Assembly (NCBI GenBank): GCA_004010275.1
Contig: RBWT01000017.1
Location: forward strand, 1 to 61,867
Source: Streptomyces huasconensis
GTDB taxonomy: Bacteria; Actinomycetota; Actinomycetes; Streptomycetales; Streptomycetaceae
Direction: 5' to 3'
Length of the DNA: 61,867 nucleotides
Shown here: one piece after another, positions 1-9,349 of the stretch
How the letters are laid out: each line of letters begins with the position of its first letter
Position numbering within the stretch: the first letter of the stretch is position 1
Program-made: the position numbers and the translations under genes
The notes under the pieces: generated by a model
Database searches by the model: none
The model's input: the letters and a program-made list of their open reading frames with translations, nothing else
Told to the model about the DNA's origin: nothing

Positions 1-890
1 AGGGCGCCGAGGGGCGCCGAGGGCACTGAGCACGCCGAGGGCGCCGAGCACGCCGAAGGCACCGAGCGCACCGAGCAGGCCGGACATACCGGGCCCGCTT
101 CGGACGCGGACCCCGTACGGGACTGGGAGCGCTGGTACGCCGAGCGCGAGCGAGACGGTCGCGGCCCCCTACGGGCCGCTCTCCCTCACCGGCACCCACT
201 GGCTCACCGACCATCCGGACGGTTCAATTCTGGACATCCCCGGGCGGTGGACCGAGACGCCCGACGCGGTCGTCCTGACCGCCCGCGCGGAGGACGGCCT
301 GACCGTCGACGGGCGGCCCCTGGACGGCGAGGTCCGGCTGACCGCCGACAGCGGCCCGGTCGCGGAGGCCCGCGTCGCGCGCTGGACAGCCGCGGCTCGT
401 CGTCATCCGGCGCGAAGGGCTGTGGGCGGTACGCGACTTCGACCCGGACGCCGCCACGCGCCGCGTCTTCAAGGGCATCGACGCCACTCCGTACGACGCC
501 CGCTGGGCCGTGCCCGGGCACTTCACCCCGTACGACGAGGACCGCACCGTCACGGTCGGCAACGCGGACGGCAAGGAGCGTGGCCTCGGGCTCGGCGGTG
601 AGCTGTCCTTCCGGCTCGGCGGCACCGAACACACCCTCCAGGTCAGCGTCGAGGCCGATGGTTCCCTGTGGGCGGTCTTCGCTGACGCCACCAGCGGGGT
701 GTCCAGCTACCGTTTCCGTTTCCTGCGGCCCGCCGCGCCCGACGCCGAGGGGCGTACGGCGGTCGACTTCAACCGGGCGCTGCTGCCGCCGTGCGCCTTC
801 GCCGACCACTTCATCTGCCCCTTCCCGCCGCCGGGCAACACGCTGACCACGGAGATCACGGCGGGGGAGCGGGGTCTCCTCGACCGCTGA
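1..890 (+). CDS. DUF1684 family protein, 5' end outside window, frame broken
   Basis: The frame enters from the left edge, so the true start is not visible. A low-complexity Ala/Glu stretch built from repeats of gcc-gag-ggc or gcc-gag-cac codons (about bases 1-80) leads into DWERWYAER at 121. Family blocks follow: GPLSLTGTHWL, LWAVRDFDPDAATRR and, near the end, AVDFNRALLPPCAFADHFICP, the conserved closing block of DUF1684. The frame shifts near base 151 and again between 370 and 395, yet the motifs remain collinear. DUF1684 has no established biochemical role, and no signal peptide can be judged. The stop is the TGA at 888-890. Confidence 0.75.
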
Positions 891-1087
891 GCGGGTCCGG
901 CAACGGGCGGGACAAGGACCGGCGCACGGCCGAAAGGCGCCCTTGTGCGGCCGGTCCTCGCCCCCCAATACTCCCGAGCAGCGCTTGTCAGGGGCACGGC
1001 ATATCCGGAATCCGGGCTTGCTCTTGGCTGCGCCTCACGGGTCCTCAACCCACAAGGACCCACTGACTTCCCTCGGGAGGGAACAAC

Positions 1088-1990
1088 GTGAGGATCAAGC
1101 GCACCATCCCCCACACCGGCATGGCCAGACGCACCCGTCTGCTCGCGATAGCCACCGGGCTCGTCGCCGCCGGAGCGCTCGCCGTCCCCGCGGCGAACGC
1201 GCAGGACGGCAGGGACACCTTCAGCGCCCCGCAGCTGAAGCAGGCCAGCGACGCCGTCCTCAAGGCCGATGTCGCGGGCACCGCCTGGGGCATCGACCCG
1301 AAGACCAAGCAGGTCGTCGTCACCGCCGACAGCACGGTCTCCAAGGCGGAGATCGCCGAACTCAAGGCGGCCGCCGGGTCCAACGCGGGCGCCCTGAAGA
1401 TCGAGCGCACCCCGGGCAAGTTCCAGAAGTACATCTCGGGCGGCGACGCCATCTACGCGGACAGCTGGCGCTGTTCCCTCGGCTTCAACGTCCGCAACGG
1501 CAGCACCTACTACTTCCTGACCGCGGGGCACTGCACCGACGGCGCGGGCACCTGGTGGGCCAACTCGGCGAAGACGACCGTGCTCGGCACCACGCACGGC
1601 TCCAGCTTCCCGACGAACGACTACGGGATCGTGCGCTACACGAACAGCTCGATCACCAAGTCGGGCACCGTGGGCAACCAGGACATCACGAGCGCCGCCG
1701 ACCCGACGGTCGGACAGAACGTGACGCGCCGCGGCTCCACCACCGGCACGCACAGCGGCCGGGTCACCGCGCTCAACCAGACTGTCAACTACGGCGGCGG
1801 CGACGTCGTCTACGGCATGATCAAGACCACGGTCTGCGCCGAGCCCGGCGACAGCGGCGGCCCGCTGTACGCGGGTACCACCGCGCTCGGCCTGACCTCC
1901 GGCGGCAGCGGCAACTGCTCGTCCGGCGGCACGACGTTCTTCCAGCCGGTCACCGAGGCGCTGCGCGCGTACAACGTCAGCGTGTACTGA
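1088..1990 (+). CDS. sprB: Streptogrisin B-like secreted serine protease (S1E)
   Basis: This 300-residue preproprotein has a signal peptide ending near ANA at residue 38, a short pro-region of about 77 residues, and a mature chymotrypsin-fold protease starting at ISGGDAIY (Ile116). The catalytic triad is visible as His148 (TAGHC), Asp178 (NDYGIV) and Ser256 (GDSGGP). Cysteines sit at the two usual streptogrisin disulfide positions. The mature part closely resembles S. griseus protease B as I recall it. The GTG start has GGGAGG about 8 bases upstream. In this family the pro-region is a folding chaperone removed by self-cleavage after secretion. A strong hairpin follows the stop. Confidence 0.93.
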   Translation: MRIKRTIPHTGMARRTRLLAIATGLVAAGALAVPAANAQDGRDTFSAPQLKQASDAVLKADVAGTAWGIDPKTKQVVVTADSTVSKAEIAELKAAAGSNAGALKIERTPGKFQKYISGGDAIYADSWRCSLGFNVRNGSTYYFLTAGHCTDGAGTWWANSAKTTVLGTTHGSSFPTNDYGIVRYTNSSITKSGTVGNQDITSAADPTVGQNVTRRGSTTGTHSGRVTALNQTVNYGGGDVVYGMIKTTVCAEPGDSGGPLYAGTTALGLTSGGSGNCSSGGTTFFQPVTEALRAYNVSVY

Positions 1991-2006
1991 CCAACGGCAG
2001 CACGAC

Positions 2007-2037
2007 GAGCCCCCGTCCGGTCCCCGGGCGGGGGCTC
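2007..2037 (+). terminator. Hairpin after the sprB-like gene
   Basis: GAGCCCCCG (2007-2015) pairs perfectly with CGGGGGCTC (2029-2037) around a 13-base loop, starting 17 bases after the stop codon. There is no T-run, which is usual for Streptomyces terminators. Confidence 0.75.
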
Positions 2038-2079
2038 TGCCGTGGGCCGGCTCCGTGAGACCACCGGCGAGAACCGGAC

Positions 2080-2091
2080 AGGACTAGTCCT
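2080..2091. promoter_or_regulatory. Perfect 12-bp palindrome, possible operator
   Basis: AGGACTAGTCCT is a perfect palindrome about 300 bases upstream of the second protease start. Its position in the only non-coding stretch between two regulated secreted proteases suggests a protein-binding site. No regulator is identified. Confidence 0.3.
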
Positions 2092-2386
2092 CACACACTG
2101 ATGACCCTTCCCTCGCACAGGGTGTTTGCAACGGGAACGACGTGGCGCGATGGGGTCGTGTGAGAGCTGAAGGGCGCACGGCCCGTTTTCGTGTGCGCGT
2201 CCAGAAGTGGACCTTGTGTGCGACCGCGAGGCGTCGGGATAGTGGGCGAGCAACTTGGCATGGACGCGGCCACGTCGGCGCGGCGAACGCCGCCGTCCGG
2301 CGTGGCCATCTCGTGCCGCGTACCGCCTACGACCCGTCAGGCCCCCACGCCGGACGGGTCGTTCCCCCCACAGGAGGTCGTGAGTT

Positions 2387-3469
2387 TTGAAGCACCGACG
2401 CATATCCAAGCGGCGTGCCGCCGTGGCAGGCGCGGGCATCGCCGCGCTGGTCGCCGCGGGAGTCACCTTCCAGAGTGCGAACGCGAGCGAGAGCGCGCAG
2501 GACCCGACCCCGGATGTCCTCTCCGTGGCGAAGGCCGGAAAGCTCGCATCGACCCTGACCCAGGACCTCGGCGCGGACGCCGCGGGCACGTACTACGACG
2601 CCAAGGCCAAGGCCCTCGTCGTCAACGTGCTGAACGAGAGCGCGGCGGAAGCCGTGGAGTCGGCGGGCGGCAAGGCCAGAATCGTCGAGAACTCCCTGGC
2701 CGAGCTGAAGCGCGCCCGTACCACGCTCGACGAGAAGGCGGCCGTGCCCGGCACCTCGTGGGCGATGGACCCGGCCACCAACAAGGTCGTCGTCACGGCG
2801 GACCGCACCGTCAAGGGCGCCGCGCTCGACAAGGTCGGCTCGATCGTGAAGAGCCTCGGCGGCAAGGCCGAACTCAAGCACAGCAAGGGCGAGTTCAAGG
2901 CCTTCCTCGCCGGTGGCGACGCGATCTTCGGCGGCGGTTCGCGCTGCTCGCTCGGTTTCAACGTCGTCAAGGACGGCCAGCCCCACTTCCTGACGGCGGG
3001 CCACTGCGGCAACGCGGTCAAGAGCTGGTCCGACGCGCAGGGCGGCCAGGAGATCGGCACCACGGTGGAGTCGAGCTTCCCGGGTGACGACCACGCCCTC
3101 GTGAAGTACACGGCCGACACCCCGCACCCGAGCGAGGTGAACCTCTACAACGGCAGCAGCCAGCCGATCACCAAGGCGGGGGAGGCCACGGTAGGCCAGA
3201 AGGTGCAGCGCAGCGGCAGCACCACGCAGCTCCACGACGGCGAGGTCACCGCGCTGAACGCCACGGTGAACTACCAGGAGGGCCAGGTCGACGGTCTGAT
3301 CCAGACCACGGTCTGCGCCGAGCCCGGCGACAGCGGCGGCGCGCTCTTCGCCGGTGACACCGCGCTGGGCCTCACCTCGGGCGGCAGCGGCGACTGCTCC
3401 TCCGGGGGCGAGACCTTCTTCCAGCCGGTGACGGAGGCGCTGACCGCGTACGGCGCGCAAATCGGCTGA
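2387..3469 (+). CDS. sprD: Streptogrisin D-like secreted serine protease (S1E)
   Basis: This 360-residue preproprotein has a signal peptide ending around ANA (residue 33) and a long pro-region of about 140 residues. The mature domain starts at LAGGDAIF (Leu174). The catalytic triad is His206 (TAGHC), Asp235 (GDDHALV) and Ser316 (GDSGGA). The closing [14 protein letters not shown] block is typical of the family. The pro-region is longer than in the upstream protease, and the mature part resembles S. griseus protease D as I recall it. The start is TTG at 2387, with GGAGG 9 bases upstream and no better in-frame alternative. It shares strand and family with the upstream gene but has its own promoter gap. 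Confidence 0.92.
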   Translation: MKHRRISKRRAAVAGAGIAALVAAGVTFQSANASESAQDPTPDVLSVAKAGKLASTLTQDLGADAAGTYYDAKAKALVVNVLNESAAEAVESAGGKARIVENSLAELKRARTTLDEKAAVPGTSWAMDPATNKVVVTADRTVKGAALDKVGSIVKSLGGKAELKHSKGEFKAFLAGGDAIFGGGSRCSLGFNVVKDGQPHFLTAGHCGNAVKSWSDAQGGQEIGTTVESSFPGDDHALVKYTADTPHPSEVNLYNGSSQPITKAGEATVGQKVQRSGSTTQLHDGEVTALNATVNYQEGQVDGLIQTTVCAEPGDSGGALFAGDTALGLTSGGSGDCSSGGETFFQPVTEALTAYGAQIG

Positions 3470-3482
3470 GGCTGAGACTGTC

Positions 3483-3538
3483 GGAACCGTGTGCCGCCCC
3501 ACCCCCGCGACCTGCGGGGGCGGGGCGCACACGGTTCC
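3483..3538. terminator. Long bidirectional terminator hairpin
   Basis: A stem of about 25 bases (3483-3508 with 3514-3538) closes around a 5-base loop, with one bulged base and one mismatch. It lies between the converging protease and DUF3533 genes and can serve both. Confidence 0.85.
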
Positions 3539-3545
3539 CCGCCGC

Positions 3546-4595
3546 TCAGGGGGCGAGGGGCCTGCCGTACTGCGTGCCGCTGAGGTCGATCGAACCGTTG
3601 GCCGGCCGGCCGCGCCGGGCGGACAGCGCGAGGGTGACGACCACGCCGACCAGCGCCCAGGCGGCCAGGACCAGCAGCGGTCCGGTGAGCGCGTTCCCCT
3701 CGAAGTACGCGATGGAGCGCGCCGACCAGGTGCCCGCGCCGGGCGGCAGCCAGGGCCCGATCGCCTTCCAGAACGCCGGCAGCATGGGCAGCGGGAAGGC
3801 GCCGCCCGCGCTCGGGTTGCCCCCGATGACGATGATCAGGACGGCCAGGCCGATGCCCACGATGCCGGTGAGCGCCTGGAGGGCGAGCGTGATCGCGCCG
3901 ACCCCGAAGACGACCAGCGCGCCGAGGCCCCACAGGCCCATGATGCTGCCCGGCAGGGCGCCGAGGATCGGCCCGATGATGACCGCGCCGCCGAGTCCGC
4001 CGACGATCGAGTAGAGCGCCATGGTGCCGAGCCGGATGATCGCGCGCGGCAGGTTCGCGGCCCGGGAGCCCGCGCTGATCGCCAGGATCGACGCGCACAG
4101 ATAGCCGCCGACGCACCAGCCGACGACCAGGTAGAAGGACGAGAGCCCGTTGAAGTCCTTGTCCGAGGCGGCGGCCACGTCCACGGTCTTCACCGTGCGT
4201 TTCTCGGCCGCGTCGGCCTCGGTGAGGAGCGTGGTCAGGGTCCGGGAGAGCGCGGTGCCGCCGCCGGAGGCGACCAGGAGGGTGTCGGTGGTGCCGCGCG
4301 GGTCGACGACCAGGGCGCCGTCGATGTCGCGGTGCATGATCTGGCGCCGGGCCGTGGCCTCGTCCTTGAGGACGCGGGGGTCCAGGGGGTCGCCGGGGAG
4401 CTTCTTCAGCCGGTCGGCGGTCTCCTTCGCCGCGGGGCCCGGAGCGACCACTCCGAAGGCCACGTCCTTTGGTCTCGGGTCGTGCAGCGCCCCCACGTAG
4501 GAGGCGATGAACAGCAGCTGGAGGGCGAGTACGCCGATGACGAGCAGGGCTGCTCGCGGGGTGACGGCGCTCTTGAATTCATCGACGAACCTCAT
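3546..4595 (-). CDS. DUF3533 (YhgE/Pip-like) membrane protein
   Basis: This protein has about 349 residues. One membrane segment follows the start (LLVIGVLALQLLFIASYV) and is followed by an extracytoplasmic domain of about 130 residues containing DVAFGVVAPGP. Five or so further membrane segments fill the C-terminal half. This layout matches DUF3533/ABC-2-like membrane proteins, which are related to YhgE/Pip exporter-like proteins; substrate and role are unknown. I chose the ATG at 4593-4595 (MRFVDEF), which has GGAG about 10 bases upstream. A longer frame upstream is Pro/Arg-rich and looks non-coding. It is transcribed divergently from dnaE2. Confidence 0.8.
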   Translation of the reverse strand: MRFVDEFKSAVTPRAALLVIGVLALQLLFIASYVGALHDPRPKDVAFGVVAPGPAAKETADRLKKLPGDPLDPRVLKDEATARRQIMHRDIDGALVVDPRGTTDTLLVASGGGTALSRTLTTLLTEADAAEKRTVKTVDVAAASDKDFNGLSSFYLVVGWCVGGYLCASILAISAGSRAANLPRAIIRLGTMALYSIVGGLGGAVIIGPILGALPGSIMGLWGLGALVVFGVGAITLALQALTGIVGIGLAVLIIVIGGNPSAGGAFPLPMLPAFWKAIGPWLPPGAGTWSARSIAYFEGNALTGPLLVLAAWALVGVVVTLALSARRGRPANGSIDLSGTQYGRPLAP

Positions 4596-4688
4596 GCCCC
4601 CACGCTCCGGGGCGCCGGTCGTTCCCGCAGGTGGGATGGGCCGAACGGGCGACGCCCGGGGTGGTCGGGGACGGGCCTCGCACACGTG

Positions 4689-4704
4689 TCGTACACGCGT
4701 TCGA
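4689..4704. promoter_or_regulatory. LexA-like SOS box upstream of dnaE2
   Basis: TCGTACACGCGTTCGA differs at one base from the actinobacterial SOS-box pattern TCGAAC-N4-GTTCGA. It ends 65 bases before the dnaE2 start, with a possible -10 (TATGGT at about 4713-4718) just downstream. LexA repression is therefore likely. Confidence 0.65.
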
Positions 4705-4769
4705 AACTTGGTCTATGGTGGAGGCGGGGGATACGAGATCGGATCGGTTCAGGGTTACAGGAGGTGCGT

Positions 4770-7700
4770 GTGCCCGGCTTCACGCATCTGCACACCGTCT
4801 CCGGGTTCTCCCTGCGGTACGGCGCCTCGCACCCGGATCGGCTCGCCGAGCGCGCCGCGGACCGGGGCATGGACGCCCTCGTGCTCACCGACCGGGACAC
4901 CCTCGCGGGCACGGTCCGGTTCGCCAAGGCCTGCGCGAAGGCGGGGGTGCGGCCGCTCTTCGGCACCGAGCTGGCGGTGGCGGAACCCGCCCCCGCCAAG
5001 GGTGAGCGGCGGCGCGCCCCCGTGCGCGGCGGTGCCTTCATCGACGAGTCGACCCCCCGCGTGACCTTCCTCGCCCGCGACGGCGCCACCGGCTGGGCCG
5101 CGCTCTGCCGCCTGGTCACCGCCGCGCACGCGCCGACACCGATGACGGCACCACGGGCGGGCAGCCCGTCCTGCCCTGGCGGGAGAACCACGGCGAGGGC
5201 CTGACCGTGCTGCTCGGCCCCGCCTCCGACGTGGGCCTCGCGCTCGCCGCCGGGCGCCCCGACCGGGCCGCCCGCCTCCTCGCGCCCTGGCGTGAGCGGT
5301 ACGGCGACGACCTGCGCCTGGAGTCCGTCTGGCACGGCCGCGAGGGCACCGGACCCGGCTCGCTGCGCCTGGCCGCCCGCACCGTCGGCTTCGCCGCCGA
5401 GCAAGGGGTGCGGCCCGTCCTGAGCAACGCCGTGCGTTACGCCGACGCCGGGCAGGGGCGTCGCCGACGTCCTGGACGCGCGCGCCGCCTCGTCCCCGTC
5501 GACCCGACCAAGGAACTGGACAGCGGCGAACGCTGGCTGAAGGGCGCCGACGCCATGCTGCGCGTCGCCGAACGCGTCGTCGAGGCCGCGGGCTTCCGCC
5601 GCGACACCGCGCACCGCCTGATCGAACAGACCCAGGCGGTGGCCGCCGCGTGCCTGGTCGACCCCGAGGACGACATCGGCATCGGCACCGTGCACTTCCC
5701 CGAGCCGCGCCTGGTCGGCGCCGGGCGGCGCACCGCCCAGCGCGTCCTCGCCTCCCGGGCGGCGGCGGGCATGGTGCTGCGGGGCTACGACTCCCGGCGC
5801 GACTACTGGGAGCGCATGCACCACGAGCTGGACATCATCGCCCACCACGGCTACGCCTCCTACTTCCTCACCGTGGCCCAAGTGGTCGACGACGTACGCG
5901 GCATGGGCATCCGGGTCGCGGCGCGCGGCTCCGGCGCCGGGTCCCTCGTCAACCACCTCATCGGCATCGCGCACGCCGACCCCGTCGAACACGGGCTGCT
6001 CATGGAGCGGTTCCTGTCCAAGCGGCGGCACGTCCTGCCGGACATCGACATCGACGTGGAGTCCGCCCGCCGCCTGGAGGTCTACCGCGCGATCATCGGC
6101 CGCTTCGGCACCGAGCGGGTCGCGACCGTCTCCATGCCCGAGACCTACCGGGTGCGCCATGCCCTGCGCGACGTGGGCGCCGCCCTGTCCATGGACCCGG
6201 CCGACATCGACCGCGTCGCCAAGGCCTTCCCGCACATCCGCGCGCGCGACGCCGCGCGCCGCGCTGGCGGAGTTGCCCGAACTGCGGGCGGTAGCGAAGG
6301 AGTTCGGCGACCGCGACCGGCTGTGGGAACTGGTCGAGGCGCTGGACGGGCTGCCGCGCGGCGTCGCCATGCATCCGTGCGGGGTGCTGCTCTCCGACGC
6401 CTCGCTGCTCGCGCGCACACCCGTCGTGCCCACCAGCGGCGAGGGCCTGCCCATGTCGCAGTTCGACAAGGAGGACGTGGAGGACCTCGGCCTGCTCAAG
6501 CTGGACGTGCTCGGCGTGCGGATGCAGTCGGCGATGGCGCACGCGGTGACGGAGGTCGAGCGGGCCACGGGGGAGCGGGTCGACCTGGACGCGGTGGAGC
6601 CGGGCGACCCGGCGACGTACCGGCTCATCCAGTCCACCGAGACGCTCGGCTGCTTCCAGATCGAGTCGCCGGGCCAGCGCGACCTGGTCGGACGGCTCCA
6701 GCCCTCGACCTTCCACGACCTCGTGGTCGACATCTCGCTGTTCCGGCCGGGCCCGGTCGCGGCCGACATGGTGCGGCCCTTCATCGAGGCCCGGCACGGC
6801 CGCGCGCCCGTCCGCTACCCGCACCCGGACCTCGCGGAGCCGCTGAAGGAGACGTACGGCGTCGTCGTCTTCCACGAGCAGATCATCCACATCGTGGACA
6901 TCATGACCGGCTGCGGGCGCGACGAGGCGGACCGGGTGCGGCGCGGACTCTCCGACCCCGAGTCGCAGGGACGCATCCGGTTCTGGTTCGCGCAGCACGC
7001 GGCGGCCAAGGGGTACGACACCGAGACCATCGCCCGCGCCTGGGAGATCGTCGAGGCCTTCGGGTCGTACGGCTTCTGCAAGGCGCACGCCGTGGCCTTC
7101 GCGGTGCCGACCTACCAGTCGGCGTGGCTGAAGGCCCATCACCCGGCCGCGTTCTACGCCGGGCTGCTCACGCACGACCCCGGCATGTACCCGAAGCGGC
7201 TGCTGCTCGCGGACGCGCGGCGGCGCGGGGTGCCGATCCTGCCGCTGGACGTGAACCGGTCGGCGGTCGCACACCGTATCGAACTGGTGTCTGATAACTC
7301 GGGGTCTCGGGACGTGTGGGGCCTGCGGCTCGCCCTCTCCGATGTCCACGGCATCAGCGAGGCCGAGGCCGCGCGCATCGCGGACGGGCAGCCGTACGCC
7401 TCCCTCGTCGACTTCTGGGAGCGGGCCAGGCCCTCGAAGCCGGTCGCGCAACGGCTCGCCCAGGTCGGCGCGCTCGACGCGTTCGGCGCCAACCGCCGCG
7501 ACCTGCAACTGCACTGACCGAGCTGCGGCGCGCAGCGGGCGGCGGCCGGGGCCCAGCTCCCCCTGGCCGGCGGGCGGCGCACGGCCTCCGCCGGGCTGGC
7601 CGACCTCGACGACGCGAGCGGCTCAGCGCCGAGCTGGGCGTCCTCGGCATGGACTCCTCGCGCCACCTCATGGCGGACCACGGCACCTTCCTGGCCGAGC

Positions 7701-8266
7701 TGGGCGTCCTCAGCGCCCGGCGGCTGCGCGAGGCCGAGCATGGCGCGACCGTCCTGGTCGCGGGCGCCAAGGCCGCCACACAGACCCCGCCGATCCGCTC
7801 CGGCAGGCGGGTCATCTTCACCACCCTTGACGACGGCACGGGCCTGGTCGACCTGGCCTTCTTCGACGACGCGCACGAGCGGTGCGCGCACACCGTCTTC
7901 CACTCCTGGCTGCTGCTGGTGCGCGGCGTGGTGCAGCGCCGCGGGCCGCGCAGCCTCAGCATCGTCGGCTCGGCGGCGTGGAACCTGGCGGAGCTGGTGG
8001 AGGTGCGCGAGGAGGGCGGCCTCGACGCGGTGGCGCTGCGCCTGGCGGAGCCCGGACCCGACCCCGCGTCCGAGCCGAAGCCGAAGCCTGAGCCGGAGCC
8101 GAACCCCGGGCAGGGCCCCGACCCGGACCCGGTGGCGGGCGGCCGCCGCATCCGCATGGCCACGGGGTACGAGATGCACCCCTGGGCTGACCTGCGCCCG
8201 GCGGGCGAAGGGTCGGCGGGCACGAGCAGGAAGCTGTGGCACCAGAGTCCGGGGAGCGCGGGATGA
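4770..8266 (+). CDS. dnaE2: Error-prone DNA polymerase DnaE2 (ImuC), frame broken in several places
   Basis: This is a C-family polymerase alpha subunit of the damage-tolerance type. The N-terminal PHP domain begins at THLHTVSGFS. The palm aspartates appear in LPDIDIDVES (about 6040-6070). The fingers/thumb blocks run to FGSYGFCKAHAVAFA, followed by an OB domain (TQTPPIRSGRRVIFTTLDD) and a Pro/Glu/Lys-rich tail. The rebuilt length of about 1165 residues is normal. Frame breaks lie near 5131, 5456-5487 (compensating pair), 6250-6268, 7515, and 7527-7622 (another pair). I chose the GTG at 4770, with ACAGGAGG five bases upstream. The stop overlaps the next start as ATGA. Such polymerases make SOS mutations together with ImuB. 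Confidence 0.92.
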
Positions 8267-9304
8267 ACACCTTCGACACCGACCGCACCGCCCACACCGA
8301 TCCCACTGCCCCCACCGCCCCCGGTGGCACCGTGAGCACCCTCTACGTGCGGTTCCTGCTGGAGCCCATGTACGAAGCGCTGCTTCCCCAACTGATCGAC
8401 CTGCTCGGCGAGTTCACCCCGCAGGTCGAGGCGCTCCCGCCCGACGCCGCCCTCCTGGACGTCCGCGGCGCCCGGCGCTACTTCGGCCGGAGCGCGTCGA
8501 GATGGCCGCGCTGATCCGGGTGCGGGCACTCGCGCTGTACGGGGTCGAGTGCGCGATCGGCGCCGGGCCCGGCCCGATGCTGGCGCGGATGGCCGCCCGT
8601 GGCGCCGCCCCCGGCGTGACCCGCGCCGTGCCCGAAGGACCGGACGGGGTACGCGAGTTCCTCGCCGACAGGCCGGTCGGCGAACTGCCCGGCATCGGCC
8701 GCGCCACCGCCCGCACCCTGTGCGAGTACGGCCTCGACTCCCTCGGGAAGGTCGCCGGCGCACCGCTGTCCACCCTGCAACGGCTGGTCGGCGCCCGCGC
8801 GGCCGCGAGCTGCGCGACAAGGCGCGGGGCATCGACCGCACCCGGGTCGTACCGAACTCCGCGGCCCGCTCGATCGCCGCCGAACGCCCCTTCCCCCGCG
8901 ATGAGGTGGACCCCTTCCGGCACCGCCGCGCCCTGCTCTCCGGCGCCGAGGAGCTGGGCGTCAGGATGCGCGGCGAGGACCAGGTGTGCCGCGCGCTGAC
9001 CCTCACCGTGCGGTACGCGGACCGGAGCGCGACCGTCCGGACCCGGGCCCTGCCCGAGCCGACCGCGCACTCCACCGCGCTGACCACGGCCGCGTACCGC
9101 ATGTACGAGGCGCTCGGCCTGCAACGGGCCCGGGTGCGCGCCATCGGGCTGCGCGCCGAGGGGCTCGGCCCGGCCGAACGCGCCGCTCACCAGCTGACGT
9201 TCGACCCGGCGGACGAGAAGGCCCGCCGCATCGAGGAGGTGGCCGACCGGGCCCGGGAGAAGTTCGGCCCCGGCGCGATCGTGCCGGGAACGCTGGCGGC
9301 GTGA
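8263..9304 (+). CDS. ImuB-like Y-family polymerase homologue, frame broken
   Basis: This protein of about 347 residues is translationally coupled to dnaE2 through ATGA at 8263-8266. Y-family features include LLDVRGARRYFGR, the helix-hairpin-helix GELPGIGRATARTL, a little-finger domain and a QLTFDP stretch near the C-terminus that resembles a beta-clamp-binding motif. The first catalytic Asp motif is replaced by LYVRFLLEP. The usual SIDEA motif reads PPDAA, so the catalytic Glu is missing. It is probably an inactive adaptor for DnaE2, like mycobacterial ImuB. Frame breaks lie near 8500 and 8805. S. coelicolor has a comparable dinB-type gene beside dnaE2 (SCO1738, from memory). Confidence 0.82.
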
Positions 9305-9349
9305 GCCGCGTCGCGGGGCGCGGGACCCCGGAACGCCTTCGTGGCGCCT

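Larger units (their letters stand above)
1991..2386. other. 396-base gap between the two protease genes
   Basis: This gap holds the terminator hairpin of the first protease (2007-2037), a perfect 12-base palindrome (2080-2091) and the promoter region and ribosome site (GGAGG at 2373-2377) of the second protease. I see no convincing small gene. The open frames here are out of keeping with the third-position GC pattern of the neighbours. Confidence 0.6.

Noticed and set aside
1088..3469. The two streptogrisin genes as an assembly duplication
   Set aside because: Their signal peptides, pro-regions and many mature residues differ, so they are true paralogues.
4770..8266. Programmed ribosomal frameshifting in dnaE2
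   Set aside because: There are six or more breaks in different contexts, in both directions, with compensating pairs and no shared slippery sequence. The same pattern occurs in unrelated genes. Sequence error explains this better.
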